Positions 20,401 through 33,089 of a stretch of 64,000 bases of DNA are shown in pieces. Numbering within the stretch: position 1 is the first letter of the stretch; every line of letters begins with the position of its first letter. The position numbers and the translations under genes are program-made. The stretch spans positions 11,160,525 to 11,224,524 of the forward strand of contig JAJEKV010000030.1 of assembly GCA_021234155.1 (NCBI GenBank), written 5' to 3'. Source of the DNA: Isoetes taiwanensis. Its lineage: Eukaryota; Streptophyta; Lycopodiopsida; Isoetales; Isoetaceae. Below the pieces are notes generated by a model. That model had not been told where the DNA came from. It saw nothing but the letters and a program-made list of their open reading frames with translations, and did not search any database.

Positions 20401-20507
20401 TTTTGTGTTTGGGTAACCTAGGTATACATTACCCTGTATTGTATGTTGCATGTATAATATACAAGTACAATACGGAAAGTACAATAGGACACTGTTCCTA
20501 TAAATAC

Positions 20508-20632
20508 GACAGTGTTCCTATAGAATATTTTTTGTTGTAGGCAAAGGTTTGAAAGCAAAGATGAGAGCAAAGAAGATGTTCCTATAGAATACAAAGGTTT
20601 GAAAGCAAAGATGAGAACAAAGATGTCTGTGC
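20508..20632. repeat. Tandem duplication of about 65 bp
   Basis: GTTCCTATAGAATA and CAAAGGTTTGAAAGCAAAGA occur twice in the same order, with a T-rich insert in the first unit. Non-coding, downstream of the beta-glucosidase gene. Confidence 0.6.
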
Positions 20633-20979
20633 ATTAAAAGATAATCTATTTTAAGTCTACCAACCTATCTAGGTGAAGTTTCTAAACGGTAACAGGTAAC
20701 ATGGGGAGAGATGCAAACTTCTACTTTTTTATTAGTGCTACGAAAGGTGTATGTAGCTTAACCGGAAAAAAAAAAAAAAAAAAAAAAAGGATACAAGTTT
20801 ATGTATAAATATAGGGAGGGGCATGTCATTATAGACCTCTGAACTTTACTTCTGGTATAAGTTTGCTTTGCCAGAATACAATCGAACAAACAATAGAAAT
20901 GTGGGCCTGATTTATGCGAAGCAATTTTTGTTAATGAAAGCTTTACTATCAAGATGAGGATCATGTGTGATCCAAATGG

Positions 20980-23663
<2,684 letters not shown>

Positions 23664-24370
23664 CTTTTAGAAATGCAAGAAAATTCTTTCTCTGCAAACA
23701 ATAAACTCTGAGAGAAGGGCTACAAGGCTTCCTTTGCAAACAAGGAACAGGTACAGGCAGCAAAAGCAACAAGTCTGTATCAATAGGCACAGACAATCTT
23801 AATGCTCCAGCCAATATATAGGACTTCATTGGCACCACCCTGCCTATTTCTGGTACTACGCTATCCTATTACTATTTCTATCTAGTGATCGCAAATATCC
23901 AACCTTTAATTAGAATCCGTGTCCTAGATGAACCAAAATTTATAGGGAAAATTTTAAAAATGCCCCAATATTTTCTCATATTTGTTAAAATGCCCTTGTA
24001 TTTTGTGTATTTATCATCTTCTGCATATATTATGGCATAGCTGGAACAATCTCTCTTTTCGTCTGCTCCTTCTTGATCTCTATACTTGATCTTGATGTTC
24101 TTTGTACAAATCTATTCTTTTTGTTTTGATGTGCATGAAAAAAACAGAGCCTAAGATTCGAACACAACAGATGAAACCAATCCTCTCCTTTCTCAAGTTT
24201 GCTCCAGCTGCAGACGGCTCGACAGTTTGCTTTCCTGTCCTTTAAACGATCATTGTTTTGAGAAGGAGCAAACTTAGGAATAACTTATTTTTGGGTTGCC
24301 CCGAACTTGTTGGGTTAAATATTCTATAATATATTCTGTAGATATCCATACAACGATTCTTGTTTTTACA
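23664..24370. other. Upstream region of the beta-glucosidase
   Basis: Non-coding DNA containing the promoter side of the minus-strand gene. I see no second gene and could not choose a convincing TATA box. Confidence 0.4.
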
Positions 24371-24375
24371 CGTCA

Positions 24376-24466
24376 TCGCCATTTTTTCTTTTGGGACACT
24401 TTTGTTTTAATAATAATACGCCATTTTTTTTCTTTTGGGACACTTTTGTTTTAATAATAATAATAA
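24376..24466. repeat. Tandem duplication ending in (TAA)n
   Basis: CGCCATTTTTTCTTTTGGGA followed by CACTTTTGTTTTAATAATAA occurs twice in direct succession, at 24377 and again from 24419. The second copy runs straight into the (TAA)n tail of the minus-strand LINE. Confidence 0.65.
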
Positions 24467-24543
24467 AGTTTATTAACGTCCAACTAAAAGCCCGTAGGCT
24501 ATGGGACAAACATGCCATAATATGTCACAAAAGTTGTCAGCAA

Positions 24544-25023
24544 TTACACTTCTTTATCCCTTGTGTCATGCAAGAGTTCCCGAAGGAAACAACCCAAATG
24601 AGGAAGTGCAGGATGATGTTGGAACAACTCGTCCATGGGTAAATTCCAGGGTATCATAGAATATTTGGCACGTAGAGCATCATGCCTATGACATAGGTAG
24701 ATAGCGTGATGCTCGGATTCTACCCCTTCCTTACAGATACAAATTCTGTGATCTTCTTCCAGCTTCATCCATCTACCTTTCTCAATCATTAGACGGTGGG
24801 AGCTCATCCGCATACATGCAATTGCTCGTATCTGCCCAGGGAACATGCTATGTAGGCGCAGATATGGTTGTATACTATAAGTGCGCTTAGGGTTAAAGTC
24901 TCTAATGTAATATTGCAGCTTCATTTTGTTGGATAAGTCACAGTATGCATCGAAGGCACGTACCTTAAACTCATCCGAGTATGGGGAGATGGCCCAGTTC
25001 CAATGGTTAAACCATTTGTTCAA
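24544..25023 (-). pseudogene. LINE ORF2 C-terminal tail
   Basis: A 159-residue frame with DHRICICKEGVESEHHAIYL and CHRHDALRAKYSMIPWNLPM, a Cys/His arrangement (C.C...E.E.H...C..) like the zinc-binding end of LINE ORF2. It sits downstream of the polymerase fragment in the same element and close to the 3' terminus. Confidence 0.65.
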
Positions 25024-25232
25024 ATCCTTGTACCAACCGCTTTTGCCATCGGCCCTCTAATTTCACAAATTTGCATTAAGAGTCAAGCATATCAGAGATT
25101 CATCATTTACTCTCTTCTTTTGATCCAAGTATCTCAAGACATTGCTCATGGACTGAATTTCCAGCGGATATGAGCCGCTATCATATAGCATCACTTCATA
25201 AGGGACTGCTCTCTTCACCTTTAAGGTCACGT

Positions 25233-25742
25233 CTACCAAGTCTTACGGATAGATTCAAGTTCCAGCCATTTAGACCTACATAGTGAAGGCCCCCAAACCT
25301 CGCTAGCATATAAAATGACAGGTGTTACAAGAGTCTCAAACAGGTTTTTCCGGAGAGGCCAGTAAGTGATGTGCGCATGACGGCAAATGTTTGCAAGAGC
25401 ATAGAACGCCTTCAAGGCTGCTGCATGTCTAATGTCAACACCTTTCGTCCAAGGTTTGCGGCCGGAAAATATTTCATGTCCCAAGTATTTGTATGACTGA
25501 GTTGGTTGCACCAAATTCCCCTGATAGAACAGAGCAGCGGGTTTCACCCCAAAACTTAAGACCTTAGTCTTATCTAAGTTAACCGCCAAACCAAACTGAG
25601 AGCAGAATTCCCCTAGTGTGTCTAGTTGTTTTTGCAAATCCCTCACTGTTTTATAGACCACCCCAGACAAAAGAACAAAAAGAACATGGCACAAATCCAC
25701 ATAAAATCTAACAATCAAGGGCCGAAATGCATGCCACGTCAC
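25233..25742 (-). pseudogene. LINE reverse transcriptase, palm end and thumb
   Basis: The frame contains FYVDLCHVLFVLLSGVVYKT, where the YADD site is damaged (YVDL), then LGEFCSQFGLAVNLDKTKVL, QSYKYLGHEIFSG and LFETLVTPVILYASEVWGPS. These are the palm-end and thumb motifs of non-LTR reverse transcriptase. The altered active site and missing upstream part make it inactive. Confidence 0.85.
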
Positions 25743-25852
25743 ATTGGGGCTGCAAAACGAAAAGTAACCTTCCTTTTTATCTCTTGAGGGGGTTTGACCT
25801 TAATTTTTGTTGTGTATGTTGTTTTTCCTTTTTAACACCTAGTTTTTTTTTT

Positions 25853-26135
25853 AGCAGGGTTTCCTAACCCGAGCTGCCCACTTTCTTGCGATTCTAGCTA
25901 TGCCACGTATCTTGCCATGTCACCTAAAATCATTTTGAGCCGTCCGATTCTCTAATTTCGAATCCTACGGCCAGGGTAATTAGAAAACCCAAGAAATTCT
26001 CTGTCGTGCCTCTCGCAAAGAAGAGGCCCAACTCGGCTAATGCAGATCCGTGCCGCTTGCAAAGAAAAAGCCCGACTCGGCTATGGCAAATCCGGCTCTC
26101 GAGCGTCGGAGACGTGTCTTTGTATATTTGTCTTC
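25853..26135. repeat. Dispersed repeat, copy 1
   Basis: From TAGCAGGGTTTCCTAACCCG onward this matches 31217-31545 closely in the same orientation, over AATCATTTTGAGCCGTCCGA, AAATTCTCTGTCGTGCCTCT and TGTATATTTGTCTTC. Both copies are preceded by a T-rich run. There is no coding signal. The spacing of 5.36 kb encloses the hydratase pseudogene and the Pack-MULE. Confidence 0.7.
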
Positions 26136-26498
26136 CCTCATATCATTTGGTTTGCTGTTGTCTCAAAAAGAAGATAAGCCATGGAGATGTACAAGCAAAA
26201 CCAAGCATTGAAACATCTCGGATATGGATTCAACTCCGAACTCCAGCTTCGTCATTGCGAAACTGGCAAGCCGTTCAAATTCGTTGATCAAAACCATTAT
26301 GAACAAGTAGCAGATGCAGTTTTAGACTTTATACAGGACATCATATAATACATATAATGTGACGACGAAACTCGGTGACTCAGATTCAGGTTAAGTTTCC
26401 TCTGTTTTATTCTTGTGAAAGAGTAAAATTCACCATTTATCGCAGGATTCAGTACACGTCGAGGTATCGTCGGGGATAATGCCATGGTTCATCTGCAG

Positions 26499-29234
26499 GA
26501 ATTGTAATTGCATCACTCAATAGACCAGAGTCCAAGAATGCAATTGGGCAGAACATGCTTAGTAAATTGAAAAATCTCACGGAAGCTTTATCTGATAATT
26601 CTTCTGCACGTGTCCTGCTCATAACAAGCAGTGTACCTGGCATATTTTGTGCAGGTGCTGATCTAAAGGTTCTTTCTTTTAACTCTTTAGTGACATGCTT
26701 AAACATGACGAATTTGGGATTCTTATTGAAGTATATTACTAACCAAGAGAGACGAAGGATGTCAGTTATTGAGGCCCACAAATTTGTGAACAGCTTGCAT
26801 TCTGCATTTACAAATATTGAGGTGTTACTTTCGGAACATACTTAGGCAATATTTTTACTTTTTTTCCTCATTTCAACTGGCTCTTTTATGCTACTTTAAA
26901 ATTTGGCAACAAAATACACCTATTCTACCGCATGCATGGTGGCATAGTGGTGAAGAACTTCCTAGCATCAGGGCTTTATGATCGGAAACTACTGTCACTG
27001 TATACTCATCCGTTGGCAGATGAAGAGCAGATGCTTCCAATACCTACGATTTTTGTTATTGAAGATGTGGCCCTAGGAGGTGGTTTGGAGTTGGCACTCT
27101 CATGTGATATCCTTGTTTGCCTTTGTTTGGCTTTTGAAATTTCACTTGTGATTCTGCATTAGTTGTAGTTATTACAATATGTGGTGTATTAAGGCCATCT
27201 TAAGAGGTGCAAGGGTGCAGATACAGCATTTGTATAGTACATATTGAGGGAAAACCTGCTGGAAATTTGAGTACGAGAAGTATATGCTTGCATATTCGAT
27301 TTCCTCACGGCCCAAATGAATATTTCATCTTTGAGTTTTTGGTGTGATAAGCCATAAATATTTGCTGGATACTACTTCCTTGGTGGGCAATAGGTTTCTT
27401 ATTGTGTTTGTTGATCTAAAGGTCCTTAGTATCTTTCAAAGTGATTGGAGATGCTCTGTTTTATTTTTATTTGTCTTATTGGCTTTTTTATCACTGCTTT
27501 TGAACAGATACCTCCCGCATTGGCTCATTTACTGGATTTCTAATGGTTACATGCATTTTCTCTTCAAACCTGATTAGCAAAAAATAGAAACCATACCTTT
27601 TCTCTTCAGGCCTGATTACTGAAAAGTAGGGATGTTGACATTTCAGACGATGCAACTGCAACCTACTTTGTATTTCATGGAGCTGCAGTGTAAATGGGAA
27701 GATGCTCCTTTGATTCAACCTCTTGTCCACTGTTTAGCCGATGAGATAATGTCCCATGGACATTGTATGCTCAAGTAACCAGGGTAGTAAATGCAATCTT
27801 GAGAAAGTTTATAGAACGGCATCACTATAGGTTAGATGTATTAAGAATATTGCTCTCTTTTCATCTAAATATACTCCTTGAAGCATGATTAGCATAGTCT
27901 CCAATTTATGTTCCTTTGATTCAACATCTTCTAATTGCATACATAATTTTTAGCCGATGAGATAATGTCCCATGGACATTGTACTATATATTGTGAACAA
28001 GAAAGCTCAAGTAACCAGGGGTAGTGAGTGCGAGCTTGAGAAAGTGGTCTTTATAGAACGGATCACTATAAGTTATGATGTTTTAATCTACATTGCTCTC
28101 TTTTCATTTAAATATACTCCTTGTAGAATGATCCGCATCAAGATGAGTAACTTTTCTGTCCTAAAACGGCAAGAAACTCAACTCATCCATAATGTGGATT
28201 CTCAATTATTTTCATCAAGATGTTTCTATTGATGTCCCCCGATTGCACATTCATGGTTGCAGGAACTGCCGCTCGATGATTATGTATAATTTGATAAGAC
28301 ATGCCAAAGTATAACTTTTTATATTTCGATAACTTACAGGAGGAGATGCAATTTTTGGGATGCCAGAGACAAGTTTAGCTATTATCCCAGGGTTAGTGCT
28401 CTTCCATAATCTTTCATATTGGTTCTCGTCAAAGTTGTCAGGCAAGCAAAGACAATTCTCTCAATATGGATTGATTGCGTTCAATGTACCTGTATGAGTT
28501 CTCGTGACCGAAATCAAGAGCTTTTGAACTAGTGCCTAGAGTAACGTCCATGCTCATGTCATGTCATGCTTGGTGGAACTTCGAGAGACTTCCGAGGCTA
28601 ATAGGAAAATCACGAGCAAAAGAGCTTATCTTTACTTGCTTCGTCGCATTGATGCTCAAGAAGTTTGGATCATATGGTACCGCATTTTGACATTTGTTTC
28701 ACAGACCTCTCTATTTATTGTAGTCCAAATGACACTAAATTTTGGTCTAACCATGGATTAGAGTCCAGCCCAATTGCAAGTCTAAGGCAACATTGATCGC
28801 ATTTTAATTAGTGTTTCAGTGATGCTTAGAGCACTCGAACAATCTCCTATCAGCTTCTTTCTTTTGAAGGAGCGGTAATTTCACGCTTAGATAATGCGCT
28901 TTGTGAGGTGATTGCAGGGCTTGTTGAATATGTTGTCCCCTGCGCAGTGAGGCTTATGAAAAATCCCTTCAGATTTCACGTGCAATTATTCAAAGAGCTT
29001 ATACCGCGACTGTTGGCCATTGCTTTTATTGTAGTAATCTACATTTGTTTAAGATTGCGGGTCCACTTGCGGTCACGAATGTCAAAGTTTGCAATCGATT
29101 GTGGGCGAAGTAAATGTTTCTTCGCAATGGCCATTGAGGAGAATTGTTATGCTAGAGTTTTACAGTCTAAGGACCGTCTAGAAGGACTAGAAGCATTTGC
29201 GAAGAAGCAACCACCTATTTATCGTGGTGAATGA
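26499..29234 (+). pseudogene. Enoyl-CoA hydratase pseudogene with introns
   Basis: Exon-like blocks in order match plant mitochondrial enoyl-CoA hydratase (AUH type): IVIASLNRPESKNAIGQNML to FCAGADLK (26499-26668), RRRMSVIEAHKFVNSLHSAF (about 26750-26821), IPTIFVIEDVALGGGLELAL (27031-27110), GGDAIFGMPETSLAIIPG (28340-28391), RLPRLIGKSRAKELIFT (about 28583-28638), GLVEYVVP (28918 onward), and the end AMAIEENCYARVLQSKDRLE to the stop at 29234. Retained introns show it is not a processed copy. Frameshifts are visible near 28578 (after GGT), 28640, 28945 and 29075. The N-terminal transit peptide exon was not found. The oxyanion-hole motifs survive, but the protein cannot be made. The long 27110-28340 intron holds a tandem duplication. 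Confidence 0.85.
27708..28140. repeat. Tandem duplication inside the hydratase pseudogene
   Basis: Two direct copies of about 200 bp (27708-27897 and 27913-28140) share TTTGATTCAAC, GCCGATGAGATAATGTCCCA, CTCAAGTAACCAGG and ATTGCTCTCTTTTCAT, with scattered differences and small indels. Intronic and non-coding. Confidence 0.75.
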
Positions 29235-29328
29235 TGCAATATTTCAGGCCTTCCATGGCCTTTGCATTACAAAGGTTGTAGCTAGTAACAACAAATACAG
29301 AAAAATTGGAATACCTGGAATAAAGGGA

Positions 29329-29337
29329 ACGGGTAAC
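29329..29337. repeat. 9-bp target-site duplication, left
   Basis: ACGGGTAAC, identical to 30511-30519. The match extends to GAACGGGTAAC (11 bp). A 9-bp duplication is typical of Mutator-like elements. Confidence 0.75.
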
Positions 29338-29635
29338 GCCCACTTTATTGGCTCCCGAAATTGGGTCAAACCGCCAAGCGGGTTCGCCCAAGCGAACCCC
29401 ACGGATTCGCCCAGGCGAACCCATTATGTTGACGTGGCGCTGAGGTGGCGCTACCCACCGGGTTCGCCCAAGCGAACCCGAACCAGGGTTAAGCCGGAGG
29501 CGTGCGAACGCTGGCAGGTCGGATCAGCAGGGGCAGGGTGGCAGGCGCGCTCAACGAGGCGGCCCCCGCTGGGTTCGCCTAAGCGAACCCAAAAGTGGGT
29601 GGCAGGTCGGATCAGCAGGGGCAGGGCGAAGATCA
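29338..29635. repeat. Pack-MULE left inverted repeat
   Basis: Contains palindromes of the GGGTTCGCCCAAGCGAACCC type near 29380, 29403, 29460 and 29570. GGCAGGTCGGATCAGCAGGG occurs twice here (about 29513 and 29602) and once inverted in the right repeat. Confidence 0.75.
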
Positions 29636-29669
29636 AAATTCTTAAAACAGATGGGGTTGAAACAGGATT

Positions 29670-30262
29670 TTCGAGCAAATTGAAGCATTTTTTCGAGCCG
29701 GAAGGGGCCAAATGCTCGCAGAAATTTTTCCTGACATGGATTTCGGATTTACAATCCTTCGGATTGAGAGAAAATTTGTGTTTGCAGAGCATTTTTAAGC
29801 ATCATCAAAAAGCCTGCGTTGTTATTCTGTCAACGAATTCGACATAGAACAGGGCTTTTCAATCTTAAAACCCTTTTTAGATCTCAATTACCGCATTTTA
29901 GCCATAGCTCCAGATTTGAACTACCTTTTCCAATCTACTCCAGCATCAGGTTGGCTGATTGGCCTAAAAAACGGATCAATCAATCCGGGAAGAATTGCGC
30001 TGACGCAAAATTTATCCAATCTACTTCGATTAGCAGCGTTGTACAAATTCGGAGGGATTTATCTCGATACAGATGTGATTGTTCTAAAGGGTTTGTTGAA
30101 TTTAAGCAATGCCATTGGGGCACAGAGTCAGGATCGAAAAACAGGGCAATGGAATCGGATCAACAATGCGGTAATGATTTTTGAGAAGGGGCACAGGGCA
30201 GTGTATGAATTTATGCAAGAATTTGCCGGAACATTTGATGGAAATATTTGGGGGCACAATGG
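29670..30262 (+). pseudogene. Captured alpha-1,4-glycosyltransferase fragment
   Basis: The reading KCSQKFFLTWISDLQSFGLR, then SIFKHHQKACVVILSTNS, is followed after a one-base frame change near 29840 by DIEQGFSILKPFLDLNYRIL, LAALYKFGGIYLDTDVIVLK and NNAVMIFEKGHRAVYEF, ending at IWGHNG. This matches the plant alpha-1,4-glycosyltransferase family, which has the Gb3-synthase conserved region. The DTD (DxD) nucleotide-sugar/metal site is intact. The family's N-terminal membrane anchor and the C-terminal end are absent. The fragment abuts the right inverted repeat, so its 3' end was set by the capture. The gene-like frame would fuse into the repeat and stop. Confidence 0.85.
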
Positions 30263-30510
30263 GTCATTTGGGTTCGCTTAAGCGAACCCGGCAGGGGCCT
30301 CGTTGAACGCCTGCCCCTGCTGATCCGACCTGCCAGCGTTCGCACGCCCCTGCTTAACCCTCGTTCGGGTTCGCTTGGGCGAACCCGGTGGGTAGCACCA
30401 CCTCAGCGCCACGTCAACATAACGGGTTCGCTTAAGCGAATTTTCTGGGTTCGCTTGGGCGAACCCGGCTGGCTCCCGAACTCAATTTCGGGAGCCGATC
30501 GAAGTACCGA
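30263..30510. repeat. Pack-MULE right inverted repeat
   Basis: Palindromes of the GGGTTCGCTTAAGCGAACCC type near 30268, 30366, 30424 and 30450 mirror the left end. The outermost GGCTCCCGAACTCAATTTCG overlaps a further local palindrome (CTCCCGAA...TTCGGGAG). Confidence 0.75.
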
Positions 30511-30519
30511 ACGGGTAAC
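30511..30519. repeat. 9-bp target-site duplication, right
   Basis: ACGGGTAAC, identical to 29329-29337. Confidence 0.75.
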
Positions 30520-31216
30520 AATATGAAGAGCAAGGCAACGAAAAATAGATGAAACTAGCAACTATTTAAGTTAAGGGTGGTTTTCCATGAACGAGTTCTT
30601 GCTGTCCTTACCTTGGTACGTGGACAGATCGATATGTTTGGAGGTTTGCTTTGTCGCCTCACTCTCGAGGAACTTAGGTTTAGAACCTCGTTAAAATTTA
30701 ATTTAATCCATCACGCATCAAATTAGATGGTTCAGTTTTTAAACTGAGTTCTAAGAAATTTATTGTCATTTCTAGATATCCAAGCCTATGCCTGATCTAA
30801 GGGTGGCTTACCATGAGACATGAAACCTGGTAATTTCTTGTCATGCGTCAAGGTATAATCTTAAACTTGCCCTTTTCCAATGAAAACACGGACTTCAACC
30901 TTGTATTCTACAATTGTTATCCTTGGCAACAAATCATGATAATTGCATGTAATCAATATATGGTAACTTGCTTTTGAGTATTTACTAGAAGTGCCCAACA
31001 TCAACCTTGCTTATTGCTTGGCTATGCTAGGAACCTAAAGAAAAACTCAATCATCTATTCATTTTTTCCTTTTTGCATCTCCTCTTTTCCATGCTTGTCA
31101 TTTTCTCGATATTTTTCCTTTATAATTTCTCTCTTTCATAAGTTCGTCTTTTTATTTTTATTTTTACATGTTCCATTTTGCTATCTATCTCTTTTTTTCT
31201 TTTCTTTTTTTTTTCT
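30520..31216. other. No recognised gene
   Basis: AT- and pyrimidine-rich DNA ending in a long T/C-rich run (about 31060-31215) just before the second copy of the dispersed repeat. The frame at 31014-31220 is a low-complexity Phe/Ser/Leu run and is not considered a gene. Confidence 0.5.
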
Positions 31217-31545
31217 TTAGCAGGGTTGCCTAACCCGAGCTGCCCACTTTCCTGCGATTCTAGCTATGCCATGTGTTGTGCCACGTCACCTAAAATCATT
31301 TTGAGCCGTCCGATTCTCTAATTTCGAATTCTACGGCTAGGGAAATTAAAAAACCCAAGAAATTCTCTGTCGTGCCTCTCGCAAAGAAGAGGCCCAACTC
31401 GGCTATATGGCAGATCCGGCTCTGCATTAGGTCGTCCTCACTGATCGATTTTGAGACAAGGAAGTTCAGAGTTTTGGTTTAACAAAACGTGATAGCAGAA
31501 CCCTAATTCTCGAGCGTCGTGTCTCTGTATATTTGTCTTCTGCGC
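31217..31545. repeat. Dispersed repeat, copy 2
   Basis: Matches 25853-26135 in the same orientation, starting TAGCAGGGTTGCCTAACCCG and sharing AAATTCTCTGTCGTGCCTCT. It carries an extra segment of about 75 bp (about 31426-31500) before the common end CTCGAGCGTCG...TGTATATTTGTCTTC. Confidence 0.7.
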
Positions 31546-31744
31546 AACCAGAGAGTCTTCACATTGTTATAACCACCTATATGCAAGTAACAATTTGTAC
31601 ATATCACAAGTTCATAATATTACTAGTAAATCGTTGGTGGGCTTTACATATGGTTGTTCACCTTTTGTGATCATTCCACATGATTGTTCACAAACAATGG
31701 GGTAGTAATGTGTTACCAGTAGTTTGAGGAGCCCCATAAATATC

Positions 31745-31900
31745 GGATGCCATCACTTTTAAACCATGGGTATATCCGGGTCTTTAACATGTTAAAACCA
31801 CATCACAAAAAAATACATGTCAGTTTCTGTGGACTTAGTGGATTTTTTGTGATTTAAGACTGGTTCAAACATGTAGTTTGAATGTTACTATTCAATATAG
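31745..31900. mobile_element. Possible relative of the 9841 MITE
   Basis: The order CATGTT(A)AAACCA, ACATG, GTGGACTTAG, TTTTTTGTG, TGGTTCAAACATG follows the MITE at 9841-10028, but the ends are less clear. The CATGTTAAAACCA/TGGTTCAAACATG pair forms weak inverted arms. Confidence 0.4.
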
Positions 31901-31984
31901 CCTAATGGGTAATGGGGCTTTGGCCTCTCTTAAATACTTAGGGGGGAAGTTCTTTTCCTTGAGCACAATCCTATACTTAGGGGG

Positions 31985-32090
31985 GGTAATGGGGCTTTAC
32001 ATGTTTGTTTGCCCTTTGTGATGGGCTTTACATGTTTGTTCACCGTTTGTGATGGGCTTTACATGTTTGTTCACCCTTTGTGATCGTTCC
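31985..32090. repeat. Minisatellite, about three 37-bp units
   Basis: GGGCTTTACATGTTTGTT(C/T), (G/A)CC(C/G)TTTGTGAT repeats three times in direct order. A fourth, diverged unit occurs at about 31640-31670 (GGGCTTTACATATGGTTGTT). Confidence 0.7.
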
Positions 32091-32349
32091 ATGTGATGTC
32101 TCGAAAGTGGGCTTAGAGTGCAATTGATGAAAGGAAGCATGTCTCTGTTATGACAGAATGTTCATGGGATAACCAGAAGCTTTTTGGAGATTCGTGCCAA
32201 CATTCAATTAAAAACAAAATGAAGAAAGGCAGAGTACAGCGGCCAAAGAGTAGATTTCCATTATTGTGCCAAGCAATATTTTAATTTGTAAACTCTTAAT
32301 TCCAAAGGTTCCTCATCACATGAATCCTTTTGCCAGAAATTGGCAGAAA

Positions 32350-33085
32350 GAAACTTACATGGTAGGTGAATGCCATTCCTTCTAGAACGAAGAGGTTTAA
32401 CCATTTTCCTGAGAAAGCATTGGCATTTTTATAAGCTTGTCTAATGGCCTCATTTGCAGATTCGGGTGCAGCACCAACTGTGCTACTTGGGAATGATATT
32501 CCTTTACTTTAAATCTTATTGAACTCATAATCTGCATAGAAAGAGTAAAGTTTTTGCAAAGCATATCTATCATGCTTTTACTTCTGACTTACATTTCTAC
32601 TTTTGTTTCTGTAGGACACTCAACTTTCATCTAGAAAGAAACTGACATGGTAGATGAATGGCATTCCTCCTAGAACCAGGAGGTTTAACCAATTTTCCTG
32701 AGAAAGCATTGGCATTATTATAAGTTTGTCTAATGGCCTCATTTGCAGAAACGGATGCAGCACCAACTGTGCTACTTGGGAATGATATTTCTTCATATTA
32801 ATTTTGTAGCAGCCCCTAAGAGGAATAACAACAGAAGCATTAGACAGAAAGCACGGCAAAAAGGAAAGCCTCTCATAACTTTATATATAATATAAGATTG
32901 GACAATATCGGATTGCTGCAAACTCATTTATTTGAATTACTGTATATAAGTGCTTTGCTGCAGAACCAACGCACCTTCTAATGGTCTCGTTTCCAGAAAT
33001 GGGTGCAGCACCGACTGTATTACCAAGGAATCACAGCAAAAGCATCAGATAGAAAGCAGGGCAAAAAGGAAAACCTCTCAACTTT
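32350..33085. repeat. Triplicated segment of about 280 bp
   Basis: Direct copies at about 32350-32520, 32630-32890 and (partial) 32970-33085 share CTGAGAAAGCATTGGCATT, GTCTAATGGCCTCATTTGCA, GTGCAGCACCAACTGTGCTA and CTTGGGAATGATAT. The second and third also share AGAAAGCA(C/G)GGCAAAAAGGAAA. On minus the repeat reads VGAAPESANEAIRQAYKNAN, which looks protein-like. The copies may be duplicated exon pieces of an unidentified gene, but I cannot name it. Confidence 0.65.
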
Positions 33086-33089
33086 ATAA

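Larger units (their letters stand above)
24452..25742 (-). mobile_element. 5'-truncated LINE with (TTA)n tail
   Basis: The 3' end is the (TAA)n tract at 24452-24466, followed on plus by TTTATTAACGTCCA and GGCTATGGGACAAAC, the same terminus layout as the other copies (GTCCCATA...GGACGTTAATAAA on minus). Frames encode the end of the polymerase (25742-25233) and the C-terminal tail (25023-24544). The 5' end is truncated near 25745. Confidence 0.8.
29338..30510. mobile_element. Pack-MULE-like element with captured gene fragment
   Basis: A 1.17-kb element between ACGGGTAAC duplications. The outer ends (CACTTTATTGGCTCCCGAAA on the left; GGCTCCCGAAATTG inverted on the right) begin long inverted repeats of roughly 250-300 bp. 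Each repeat contains four palindromes of the type GGGTTCGC(C/T)(T/C)(A/G)(A/G)GCGAACCC plus the inverted stretch GCAGGTCGGATCAGCAGGGG. Between them sits an intronless fragment of a glycosyltransferase gene (29670-30262) unrelated to transposition. No transposase is present, so the element is non-autonomous. It lies about 100 bp past the stop of the hydratase pseudogene. Confidence 0.85.

Noticed and set aside
29197-29847. A 216-codon ORF as one gene
   Set aside because: It fuses the Pack-MULE left repeat with the glycosyltransferase fragment. The first half is palindrome repeat, not a natural domain.
31014-31220. Phe/Leu-rich ORF as a membrane peptide
   Set aside because: It is a translated T/C-rich run.
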